From Rhipicephalus microplus (Eukaryota; Arthropoda; Arachnida; Ixodida; Ixodidae), in assembly GCF_043290135.1 (NCBI RefSeq), contig NC_134705.1, forward strand, positions 59,547,771 to 59,611,770: 64,000 nt of DNA. Direction: 5' to 3'. A program made the position numbers and the translations under genes. This document shows positions 23,601 through 33,686 of the stretch, piece by piece. Below the pieces are notes generated by a model. The model was not told where the DNA came from and did not search any database. It was given only the letters and a program-made list of their open reading frames with translations. How positions within the stretch are numbered: the stretch's first letter is position 1; the number at the start of each line of letters is the position of its first letter.

Positions 23601-25260
23601 CTCAACCCGTGCTTAAGTACTGGTTGCTGGAGGTGTTCTGGAGGTTCTCTTCTCCTCTGCCTCCCACTTCTTTCCTGGAGTTGTGCTCACCTTGCTACTT
23701 GAAGTTGGAATCGACAAACTTGAAACAATAGAATGCATTGCTGGGCGAGTTGGTGCATTGTCTGAAAATAAATGCAGACCATAAAAAACTGCACACCAGA
23801 AAAACGACAACATGGGTCCTCACTACCAATCGATTTTATTATGAAACAATTCAGGAAAAATGCACAGAGCGTACATGACAAGCCCACCTGTGCACATATT
23901 GCATAGCTAATCATCAGAAAATTTACCTACTTCATATTGCAGCAAAGTAATCACAATTCATGCTCCCACAAATACACTGACGTCTGCCTGGTGCGATGAG
24001 TGAACGTTCACAAATAAAGGCATTCAAGCACACTACCCACTGTTCAGTGTGTGGCAGTGTGCTTTTGTTTGCTGCTTTGAAGGTGCTGGGACGCAGCAGG
24101 AAAACAGTTGCTAGTGAGCTGTTGAAGACATTCTGGATGAAAATGATGAACGCAGGTTTTGTCAGCCAGATGTCAGGGTTTTCGCGGGAGTGTGAATATC
24201 AATTGCTTTGCGGCAATATGCAGTAATTCCTTTTATTAGCTCTGTCATGTGTGCTCAGGCTCGCTTGGGACGTATGCTCTGTATATTATTCCTGCAGTTC
24301 CTTCATAATGAAATTAGTTGGTAGTGCGTACCCCACCCGTCGTCTTGTCTCTTGTGTCCAGTCTTTCTGTGCTGTGCTTATTTTAAAGAACTTGCAACAA
24401 GGGTCATCAGTGCCTTGGGCGATTTCTGTTGATACTGAAGCACTGCATCAAAGAACATTTTTCTGCCCGAACCTCAGCTTGAAAGCGCGACATTGCAGTC
24501 TGCCACTCTTCGTGGTTAAATTCGCCCGTACCTGTCCCACATCAAGTGAGTTGGGCCCAGCCAATGTGGTCCGCTACCTAAAGCCCTAAGCGTACCATGG
24601 TCGAGTATTTTGCTAATAATGAAAGGAAGACGATGTAGATACGAGGAAGAATAAACATATTTATTGATGTGCATAAGCGGATGCTACACAAGGGCAAGGC
24701 TATAAAACTGTATGCTTTTCTGTTGCAAGCATCTGGCTTGCTTACACCCCATAGCTTTGACAGTGCTGTACCGTAGTAGTTAGACAGAGTATAATTATGT
24801 TACTCGTTACGCTAACAAAAAAGGAACACATTACCGGCCTGCGTTAACTATAAAAACGTGACTTACCCCTTATATAGAAATCGGTATAACACGGGAGTGA
24901 AGCGTGCCTTTAGAGAGGTAGTTGAGCGTTTATTGTACATTGTTTCAGCAACGGCAACAAATCGCTAAGTCACGTTCAAAACGGCAAGCAGCTCGAAACT
25001 CGATGTGCAAACCTCAATCAGAAAGTGCGCACGAAATTAGCATAAACAGAACGAGCGCCGACTTACTACTGCCACAGCTCAACACTTATAGCGCGCTGTT
25101 TAAACAAAGACGCACGCACCTAGCGCACAAGTGTACAGAGGACAGGCGCGACCAACTATCACACTTCTTTATGCGTCATGTGTCAGCAGCGGGCTCCTTT
25201 CGTAAACGCGGCTGCAACAGTGTGCGAAGTGACCATCGTCCTCTCCAGAATGAAGAGTCT
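23601..25260. other. Intergenic, nothing recognised
   Basis: No convincing exon, repeat terminus or structured RNA was seen. Open frames here are short and without family similarity. From about 25270 the sequence becomes CpG- and GC-rich, which is likely promoter-proximal to the THAP exon. Confidence 0.4.
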
Positions 25261-25452
25261 CCTTGACCTTGGGAAAGTACCGCCATCCACTGTGTTCGGC
25301 GCCGCGCGCTCGACCTCCTCTCTCTCTCATCGCTCACTTCGCGGTTGCCCTTGGAGACGCGTGAATTTTGCGCTTTGCTTGTTTTTCTTTTTCGCTCGCG
25401 TCATTTTTCGCCGGCGTGCGCTTTGTTTTCTGTGCTTTGTGTGGGTGCTAAG

Positions 25453-25610
25453 CCGCGCTGTTGTGCCTATGACTGCAACAACCACAGTGAAAATGGTTAC
25501 GCACTTTTTATGATACCCCAAAGTAAACGCGATGGCTTGCACAAGCAGCAATGGCTGCACTATATCGGCCGAATAAACTTCGTTCCGACAAAGAACAGCG
25601 TGCTTGCGAG
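25453..25610 (+). CDS. THAP zinc-finger exon (partial gene)
   Basis: Encodes about 53 residues that fit the N-terminal part of a THAP-type C2CH DNA-binding domain: 'RCCAYDCNNHSENG', an aromatic/Pro block 'LFMIPQSKRD', then 'WLHYIGRINFVPTKNSVL'. The downstream C and H ligands ('C..HF') would be on the next exon. The exon ends at 25610 before GTAAGG, a good donor that splits a codon in phase 2. No in-frame ATG precedes the CC motif. The codon where THAP proteins usually begin (ATG-Pro-x-Cys-Cys) is AAG here (25450-25452), which can also be read as a splice acceptor AG. So this is either an internal exon or a copy that lost its start. Other exons were not found. Confidence 0.6.
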
Positions 25611-25703
25611 GTAAGGCGTCTTTCTTATTGCTCGTATCAAAGCATTACCGAATGCTGCATTTGAAATATTGTTTCGGCCTGCTCATCAACATACGTATTT
25701 TTC

Positions 25704-25980
25704 AGGGGCGAAGCTCTTTACGCCGTGGGGCATATGTCCCGTGTCGCTGCAGTCGTCGTAGTAGCCAGTTGCAAAGCATTGGTGTCAATGAAAACGCTAT
25801 CACAGCATATCCATGGAGTGAATAATGATGAGCGGGACGAAGCATCCATCAGTCCGTCTATGCTTCCATGCATCCGTCTGTGCATGCATTCGTTTGTCCA
25901 TGCGTCCGTCCGTCTGTGCGTCCGTTCGTCCGCACGCCTCGCCCCACTCGTCATCATTAACCTCGTGGACAAGCTGTGAT
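25704..25980 (+). repeat. Foldback/minisatellite repeat, copy 1 (TIR 25800-25843 / 25935-25980)
   Basis: Starts with the hairpin-like GGGGCGAAGCTC at 25706. An inner inverted pair follows: TCACAGCATATCCATGGAGT at 25800 and its counterpart ending GACAAGCTGTGA at about 25979, with GATGAGCGGG / CCCACTCGTC as the inner arm. The centre is a degenerate TCCGTC/TGCATCCG minisatellite. Related copies lie near 37640-38260 and 61276-61620, and a right-end fragment near 39205-39240. Confidence 0.65.
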
Positions 25981-25984
25981 TTTT

Positions 25985-26960
25985 TTCTCGGCTTTTCGTA
26001 CGTGGCTTCAAAGTGGAGTTGTCATCAATTTGCTCAGTTCCTTTCTTAGAAACAGGAAGAAAGTTGAACCGTTTAACGTTTTTGTACACAATCATTTCTG
26101 GGAAAGTTGCCTTAAATTTACCTTGTTACGTTCAGCCAGCCACTGCTAGGAATACCAGCGGTAAACATGATCGATCCTTGGCACCAATATATGCACGAAG
26201 TAATGCTTACAAATACAGTTATTTTTTCAGAACAGTTGATGAATGCAATTCACTTTCTCATTAGTTTTTTTTTTGGCTGACAGTTTTGCTATTTCGCTGG
26301 AACCTTATGTACTTGGTAATCAGAGTGTTCAAATGTGTTTAAATTTTGTTGCTTTTTTACAGACATGTGACCTCTGTTAGCGTATGGATATATGTTTCTT
26401 TTTCTTTTTTTTTTTTTGCTGTCACGAATCACTTGATGTTTCTTGTGGCCCTCCTGCGTGGACCAAAATGCTGGTCTGCAGTATGTCTAAACAAATACAT
26501 AAAGTAAATAAAAATATTCAGCTCATACTTCACTTCGCACGCACCTTGCCAATCATCAAAAATGCACACATGTAGTCTACTTTCGCTGCGAAAAATCACG
26601 TGGGATGACGCAGCTTCTCGATCGCGCTTTTTGTAAATGTTAGGCTTCGTTTTGCGAGAGCATTCATTCGAGAAAACAAATGAATGGATGAATAAAAATG
26701 ACACTCATTGGCGCTGGTTCCCATAAAGGTATTTATTTTGTTTTTTCCTTGGAGGGAGAATTAACACACAAATATCATGTAAGAGATGCGGTCCATCGAA
26801 AGAAATAAAGAAATACAGAGGCGCAACGAAAAAAAAATTATAGCATGATGATAGCGAGTCAGCTGTTTTTTAGAAGACTATATGGCCGCAGTTGTTTTGG
26901 TTACGCCTGCATTAGCGTGTCTTCCATTCCCCAATAAGAAACTACCTTATATTTTATAGC
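25985..26960. other. Intergenic, nothing recognised
   Basis: AT-rich DNA with a T-rich tract at 26398-26419. It could be intron of the THAP gene. No exon was recognised. Confidence 0.4.
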
Positions 26961-26964
26961 AGTG

Positions 26965-27880
26965 TCACATGGGTACTTCTGACTGGGATCAGTCAGTCCG
27001 GATAGAATTTTTTGGTCGCTATTCACGCGCCTGTGCGTGCTTACAGGAGGTTTTCAGAGGCCTAGAATGGGAACTGTTAGGGATAAGAGTTAATAGAAAG
27101 TACCTTAGTAACCCGCGCTTCGCCGATGACATTGCATTGCTGACTAACTCAGGGGACGAATTGAAACTCATGCTGACGGAGTTAGAAAAGGAGATCAGAA
27201 AGGTGGGTCTTAAAATTAACCTGCAGAACACGAAAGTGCTGTACAACATCCTCGGAAGAGAGCAGCGCTTCGAGATAGGTAACAGCGTAACTTCAAGCTG
27301 TAAAAGATTATGTATACTTAGGGCAGGTAATAACTGCGGAGCCGAACCTCGAGATTAATGTAACTAGAAGAACGAGAATGGGGCGGAGCACATTTGGTAA
27401 GCACACTCAAATTATGACAGGTAGATTTCCGCTATCCCTCAAGAGGAAGGTATCTTGCCGGTACTTACCTACGGAGCAGAAACCTGGAGGCTTGCAAAGA
27501 GGGTTCAGCTTAAATTGAGGACGGTGCAGCGAGCAATGGAAAGAAAAAATGGTAGGTGTGACATTAAGGGACAAAAAGAGAGCAGAGTGGATTAGGAAAC
27601 AAACGGGGGTGAAGGATAGTGAAATCAAGAAGAGGAAATGGACTTAGGCCGGGCATGTAGCGCGTAGACAAGATAACGGCTGGTCATTAAGGGTGACTAG
27701 CTGGATTCCCAGAGAAGGCAAGCGGGTTAGGGGGAGACAGAAGGTTAGGTAGGCAGATGAGATGAAGTTTGCAGGTATAAATTGGCAGCAGCAAGCACAG
27801 GACCGAGTTAGTTGGCAGAACATAGGAGAGGCTTTTGTCCTGCAGTGGACGTAGTCAGGCTGATGATGATGATGATTGAC
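26965..27880 (+). mobile_element. RTE-like LINE, 3' part, degenerate
   Basis: The reading at 26990-27358 contains 'LEWELLGIRVNRKYLSNPRFADDIALL', an RT palm with 'FADD', followed by 'KEIRKVGLKIN', typical of RTE/BovB-type reverse transcriptases. Degraded downstream blocks ('GVTLRDKKRAEWIR', 'AGHVARRQDN', 'NWQQQAQDR') match the C-terminal region of the same elements. The element ends in a (GAT)n tail at 27861-27878. It is 5' truncated and frameshifted, so inactive. Confidence 0.72.
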
Positions 27881-27889
27881 GTGCACATT

Positions 27890-28690
27890 ATGACATTCCT
27901 GGTGCAGAGATACTTCTCTCACAAGTAACCTTATCGCTAGTTCCTTTGACAAAAACGTGAAAACACCGTTCAGATTTATCATTTTCTTATGTTTCTGTTA
28001 TTGTGGTAGATGAGTCACTGTTGGTGACAATCGTATTGACATAGCTCGAATGCCTTCAGTTGGTAGACTACTGCGCAAAGCTACTATCACGCCGACGTGA
28101 TGGACACATGCCTAAACGGTCCACTATACACGACGTTATTGCAATATGTGACGCTGTCAGTACCTGTGTCGCATACTGGCGCCCAAGCACGAAAACGAAA
28201 ATTCGAACACAGACGGACATACCACAAGCAGAACTGCATCAGATGCAAACGTGCAGCCTGTTATCATGCGGCAGAAAAACATCCGCATTGTAGAACTCCC
28301 CATGAAAGCTTTCATTTAGTTAGCATGCCCACTTATACGACCTTTGGAAGAAGTTAATCCTTTCATACACGATTGCCTCAGTGTTCTTAATTTTATCAGC
28401 ACCATTTAAAAAATTCAGCAATAATGTGGCGCGCCTGTGGGAGCGGCGGCGAGAAATGGCGCCGTGGGCCGCGCGTACGGCAAGCGGGTGAGAAGAATCG
28501 GGGAAAAAATGCGCACGAGGAGGAGAGTGTCGTTACTTTCCAAGGATCAAGGGGCTTTACCCAAGGCGAGCCCGTCCCGCCATTTCGCCACGGATAACGA
28601 GAATGCGCGCTAAAGTTTCGAAGCTCTGAGGACTGCGAAACGGTGTATAGTGTAAATAAATGACTTGCCCGTAGCATACCAGACAGTGTA
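27890..28690. other. Unassigned sequence
   Basis: A + strand open frame at 28097-28357 has a small Cys/His cluster ('NCIRCKRAACYHAAEKHPHC'), but I recognise no family. The rest shows nothing I can name. Confidence 0.3.
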
Positions 28691-28691
28691 C

Positions 28692-28772
28692 ATGCAGGGG
28701 CGTAGTGGTTGGCGCCGCGTGCTATAGGAATCGAGAGGTTGCTGGTTCGATTCCGTGCGACGAATGCTTGTT
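28692..28772 (+). repeat. tRNA-like head, probable SINE or tRNA pseudogene
   Basis: Contains an A-box-like TAGTGGTTGGCGCC (28703-28716) and a perfect B box GGTTCGATTCC (28744-28754) at tRNA-like spacing. The acceptor ends do not pair, so it is not a functional tRNA gene. A tRNA-derived SINE head is the best explanation. Confidence 0.45.
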
Positions 28773-28982
28773 TGCAGTCTATATATTTCAATGTCACTTC
28801 CGTGACGGAAGTACTTCAGCAGAGCCATGGTGGAACCCGGCGTAAAACACCATCGTGTTAAAAACTTAACGCGTTACCGCGACAGAAAAAAAAAGTAACG
28901 CACATTACTTGTGCCGTTACTACATAAGCAGGCAATCTATGCGTTTCATCTTCGCCGAAGAAACCAATATTTGCAACCAATC

Positions 28983-29033
28983 TGGTCTTATCATGTGCCA
29001 CCGACTTGTAAACCGGCGGCACATGGTAAGACC
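28983..29033 (+). ncRNA. Short perfect-stem hairpin, unknown
   Basis: A stem of 20 positions with two mismatches, TGGTCTTATCATGTGCCACC against GGCGGCACATGGTAAGACCA, encloses an 11-nt loop. This is shorter than a typical miRNA precursor. It may be a transcribed hairpin or the mark of a small foldback element. Confidence 0.3.
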
Positions 29034-29589
29034 ATCTTTCTCAATGTGACGTTAAATATAAAAAAGGTCGATGTCACGATGAAGGCTCTCCGCAAAAAAA
29101 AAAAAAAAAAAAAAAAACATGGCTGAACAATCTTGCAATAATGTAACGGCGTGCCTACTAAGAAAAGTAGCGCGTAAACTTTTAGCAATAAAAATTGCTT
29201 AAATGTCATCAATCCGAAAAAATATTGTGCGCACAATGCGAGAGTGTAATTAAGTGAAGCTTTTCACGGTCAGCCTTGCTCGCTCAGGAAATCGGTAGCA
29301 AAAAGCTAATCGCACTTGCACTCAGCGAAGCTTTTTTTGGAAAAAAAAAGTTTATAAGCAATGCCAATGTATTGTTCGAACAACTTGCTCCTGAAACTCC
29401 AACTTTCTGAATGTAAGTAGTAGTTTCATTTCAAAGCTGCCATCCGGCTGCTTGTCCCGTTTCTTGGTGAGTAAGTTCATACCTGTACTAAATGGGCGTT
29501 TGACGAACACGCTTTGTGTTACTTTTGTATTCACTTTTCATTAATGAGAACGAACAGATAAGCTAGCCAAGGAAAAGATGGGGGATGTT

Positions 29590-29732
29590 GTTTGTACGAA
29601 TTCTGACGCATATGTGAAGACAGCAAGGTGGACGAAAAGATAAGTAGCCGCTGGCAGGCAGCGAACCTGCGACCTTCGAATAAAGCGTCAGATGCTGCAG
29701 AGGCAGTCATACGCCAGACCACACGGTTGCTA
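29590..29732 (-). mobile_element. tRNA-derived SINE (non-Ruka)
   Basis: On the minus strand an A-box-like TGGTCTGGCGTATGA (from about 29725) is followed by GGTCGCAGGTTCGCTGCC, a B-box-like motif, then a body continuing to about 29590. The A-B spacing suits a Pol III promoter. The head does not fold into a standard tRNA. Confidence 0.45.
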
Positions 29733-29876
29733 TGTAAGTGTATTTAAACGAGCGATTTAGCGCCGTTAGTAGCCATCACGGCGATTGTGGGCCACTCTTT
29801 TTCTGCGTGTTCGCGTAACGAAGAACTTGCTATATTTACGAGCTGGCAGCGAACGAGTAATTCGTCGCACATCTCC

Positions 29877-30377
29877 TTAAAGGGACGATAAAGAGCAAAA
29901 CGATTTTTCGTGTATTAATAAAGCACAACTTCAGAATTCCGAAAACCCCACTCTTACTGTGACACGACGATTGAAAAGCGACAAAACGTGCTAAAATAAA
30001 ATGCGGGTGGCGCCGCCACCTATAGAGATTCTCGCACCAAGCGTCGTGACGTAGAAAATTTAAAGGTGTTGACTGGGCCTCACACAGCTTCCAATCGATA
30101 AAAATGAAGTACACTGTCATCTTTAGGTGCCCTAAACTGAACATACGAAGTTTCAGAAAATTTCATTTAGTCAATGCCTCGAAAATACCGAAAATGCATT
30201 TTTAAATTTCTGACTACTCGCGCGGTGATTTTGGCGCGAAATTTAGAAATGAAAATTCAGCCCTGATTTTATCAGCTAATATTTAAATTATGATCGTGAA
30301 AATGTGACAATGAAGTTTTCAGAGTGCGGTTTTTCAATATAAACTACGTCATTATTCCTATATAGCGTCCCTTTAAG
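29877..30377. mobile_element. MITE of about 500 bp
   Basis: The left end TTAAAGGGACGATAAAGAG (29877) and the right end ...TATAGCGTCCCTTTAAG (to 30377) are inverted copies over the first 12-14 bases. There is no coding capacity and the interior is AT-rich. The TTAA in the ends may be part of the TIR or of the target site. The autonomous parent was not identified. Confidence 0.6.
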
Positions 30378-30379
30378 GC

Positions 30380-31960
30380 ATCCAGCCTGTCAGAACGAGA
30401 CCCTCGCTATAAATAAACGACAGAAAGAGCAAGTGAACGCGCAGGTAGGTTTCCCTCAGCCTACTCAGCGCGACATCATGAAGCACCAAAATTACCGAGA
30501 CAGTGAGCGATGATGCATAATGTTGGGAATCTATTTCTAAAGAAGTCAACCTTGGTTTTGCTGCACCTCAGACAGTATTGCTGTACACCGAGTCTTGATA
30601 TCCGCAAGCCAAGCGGATCACGACATCGCTTTCATGGTTACAAGTACCACATTTGCCTTCGATGCACCGGCGGTGAACGAAAACTTGAACCTCGATCGTT
30701 AGGTAGCTGGAACTAGTTTAAGGAGTAGAATGGAATAGAAAACGACTTTATTGTGCCGTGCGAAACACTACTTCTGAAATTCGCTCCACACTGCGATTTT
30801 GTCCGCGCAGCAGAGGACCTTGCGCTTGGTCGCTTTGTCAACGCTTGGTGGGCCAGCAGTTGTCCGCGACTGCGACGAAATACCGTATACGGGAGAGCTC
30901 TGGTAAAGTAGTTCCTACGGGACGAATAGCGTAAAATTGTTGAAATCACCGGAATAAAAGACGACGAGTGATGTTGCACCTGACGTTACCAAAAAATGGT
31001 AACGTAAGCAATTTACCCGTTACAGTTCTGTAATGATAACAAGCACGTTACTCAATTACTGATAAAAACAACTAGTTACCAATAACGCCGTCACTTGTTA
31101 CACATTGTCTCCAACACAGGTAAAATGTGCCACTTCTTCGACGCTGATGGCGATTTTTTACAAGCATCCTGAGTACAGGACATGCTCTGGCGGATCTTCT
31201 GTGCTGTTATCGGGCAGCTTATTTTGTTTGCTAACGGCGGGTGACGTGATGCATCAGCATTCCAAATTGCCGATCTCCTGCAATATGTATTGCTAATTGT
31301 CCAAGAGAAGAAGGAGTGTCGTTGCGTAGATTTGACGAGGTGTTAATATCTTCACCCTGTAAAGCGCGTATATCTCAGGAGGTGCAGGTAAAGAATTGTT
31401 TCAGGTGCCATGCTTCAGCCTGGATAATTGTTACATGTTCGCATCTCTGTAGCCACACAATGTATCCGTTTTTTTTTTCCTTCTTACTCACATTTTTTGC
31501 TGGTGCGACGTTACGTTTATACTTTGAAACGAGCGCTACACCAACTAAACTATGGGTTTATTCTTTGACGGTCGGGTAAGCAGCACTAATAAAGATGTCC
31601 GCACATCTGCGTGTTTTCTTTTTTCTCTCCTTTTTCTTGATCTCTTCTAAGAAAACGAAAGGTTACTGAACTTGTAACAAAAGTTGACGTCCGTAAGTAT
31701 CCGTGCCAATTGACCTTTCTGCCCGTGTCCCGTTTCCTTAATTCTCGCCCAGCATGCCTTCTTTTTGCGTACACGTGGTATTAACGGAATACGCGCATCA
31801 ACGCGTGTACCGGCTTTAAACACCGAAGTCGTCAAGATGATCGTATGTTCTGACGCCCGATCAGAATGTAGGCGTGTACTACTGCGACATTTCATGTTGT
31901 ATTGAGCACCTTGAATACAAGATGCGTCTACTTGTAAAGCATGAATTTTCACCGCATTTC
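30380..31960. other. Unassigned; GTTAC/GTAAC-rich block at 30990-31105
   Basis: No gene recognised. The block 30990-31105 contains many GTTAC and GTAAC motifs, matching a smaller cluster at 28855-28925; clustered short motifs of this type occur in the subterminal regions of hAT-like elements. The rest is featureless. Confidence 0.35.
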
Positions 31961-31965
31961 CAAGG

Positions 31966-32108
31966 TGTAGAAAACAGATGGAAGATGGAGCTCGGAGGCG
32001 AGGAAGAAGAAGTAGCCAGGGTCATGCTCTGCATATTTTTTTTCCTGTTCTGTCAACAATAAACCGAAGACGTATCGGTCCTGTGGTCTCTCTGGTCCTT
32101 CTGAAACA
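31966..32108 (+). repeat. 5' LTR of the Bel/Pao element
   Basis: 143 bp from TGTAGAAAACAG to TTCTGAAACA. It contains AATAAA (about 32058-32063), a likely polyadenylation signal. It differs from the 3' LTR at only a few positions, including one T-run length. Confidence 0.92.
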
Positions 32109-32173
32109 TGGTGCCGTGACCAGCAGGATCTGAAGAAAGACGCACAGACTTCAACCCCATTCGCAACAACGGG

Positions 32174-33686
32174 TTGAAGAACGAAGCAGCGGCGTCTGGC
32201 TCAAGGACGAACCGCCGAGAGAAGGACCACGACCGACGACTGTTGCAGACGCACATAAAAAGACAAGAGCTCTTTCAACACGTTTTAGGCATGAATAAAG
32301 AGGTCCTATCGAAGAAGCGGAAGACGCTTCGAGCAAATGTGACGAGGCTTACTAGCGAAATCGATAAGAAGATAGAAGAAGACGCCGATCGAGCGCAACT
32401 TATGACGCTTCTGAACCAGATGAAGAGCGTGTCACAGACGCTAAGACAAGTTAACGAACACATAGAACCGTTCATTGAAGAAGACGACGCGGAGGCAGAA
32501 TTTGAAAGAGTTTTGCATTATGAGATGAAGATCGTCGCTGCAACGACAAAAATAGAGGAGCGATTACGCGAGTTAGAACAAGCGACGCAATTGACTACGA
32601 GAATAGTGACAGAACAGGTGAGTTCAGTGCAAGGTACTAACCAAATCTCGGAGACGCAAGAGCTTGTTAAGTTGCCACGCCTTGAAATGATCAAGTTTGA
32701 TGGAAAAAAAACAGCATGGCCAAGGTTTTGGCATCAGTTCGAGACATCGGTGCATAACAGAGTGAACATGCCGAAGAATCAAAAATTTAATTACCTTCTG
32801 GCGTCCCTGAGCAGGGAGGCTGCGTCCCTCATACAAGGTTTGCAGTTTTCTGATCAGAATTACGAGCATGCGGTCGCTCTTTTGAAGGAAACCTTCGGAC
32901 GAGAAGATAATTTAAAAGAGAACTACATAAAAGAGCTTGCAAATTTGGAAGCAGTGAAGAGTCCTAAAGATGTAGATGGGTTGAAAAAACTCTTCCAAAT
33001 GTTGCAAGTTGATTGATTGATTTTAAGGGTTTAACGTCCCAAAACCACCATATGATTATGAGAGACGCCGTAGTGAAGGGCTCCGGAAATTTTGACCACC
33101 TGGGGTTCTTTAACGTGCGCCCAAATCTGAGCACACGGGCCTACAACATTTCCGCCTCCATCGGAAATGCAGCCGCCGCAGCCGGGAATCGAACCCGCGA
33201 CCTGCGGGTCAGCAGCCGAGTACCTTAGCCACTAGACCACCGCGGCGGGGCCAAAAGTTGCAAGTGAACACACGAGCACTGCAGTCGTTAGGAGTGGAAA
33301 TGGGTAGTTACGCCACAGTGATAGCTCCTGTTATAAAATCTGCGCTACCGGTGGATATGAGGAATGAGATGAAGATGAAGGAGTTAAAGAAAGGTGACAA
33401 CAGACCAGCAACTACGGAATCGGACTCAGCGTCAAGAGACAGCACGAGCAGTTTGAAAGAAATTATGGAGTTTTTAAACATATATATACGCAGCAGAGAA
33501 GAAACTCGAGAAGAAAAATACGACGTTACCCAGTCACCGCACAGTATGAGGAGGACTAGAACATCTGCGCTTCAAAGCACCTCGATGAAAAAATGCATCT
33601 TTTCTGAGATGACTGGACACTACACGGAAGATTGCAGAAGAAGCATTAGTATGCAACAGAAGAAAGAAGCCTTGCAACGGGAATGA
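32174..33686 (+). pseudogene. Bel/Pao gag, split by a SINE
   Basis: The open frame 32120-33016 lacks an upstream ATG; the first in-frame ATG is 32291. It has a charged helical N terminus, then 'WPRFWHQFETSVHN' and 'LLASLSREAASLIQGL', typical Bel/Pao gag (DUF1759-type) blocks. A full Ruka SINE at 33010-33250 interrupts it, adding a stop. The gag reading resumes after the SINE's target duplication in a new frame and runs to a TGA at 33684-33686. Knuckle-like CCHC sequence follows immediately ('RCFRC', 'CKTCKGRHATSMC'). Confidence 0.85.
33010..33250 (-). mobile_element. Ruka SINE, full length, inside Bel/Pao gag
   Basis: Minus strand. The tRNA-like head at 33250-33180 has an A box (TGGTCTAGTGGCTAAGGTAC) and a B box (GGTTCGATTCC). 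The family body and a (AATC)n 3' tail at 33010-33022 follow. The target duplication is 15 bp with one mismatch: CCAAATGTTGCAAGT (32995-33009) and CCAAAAGTTGCAAGT (33251-33265). It must be younger than the LTR element it splits. Confidence 0.92.

Noticed and set aside
28097..28357. Possible zinc-finger protein with a Cys/His cluster
   Set aside because: No family spacing recognised and no splice or start support.
28692..28772. Functional tRNA gene
   Set aside because: A and B boxes are present but the acceptor stem does not pair; more likely a SINE head.
33180..33250. tRNA gene on the minus strand
   Set aside because: It is the head of a full-length Ruka SINE with its own target duplication.
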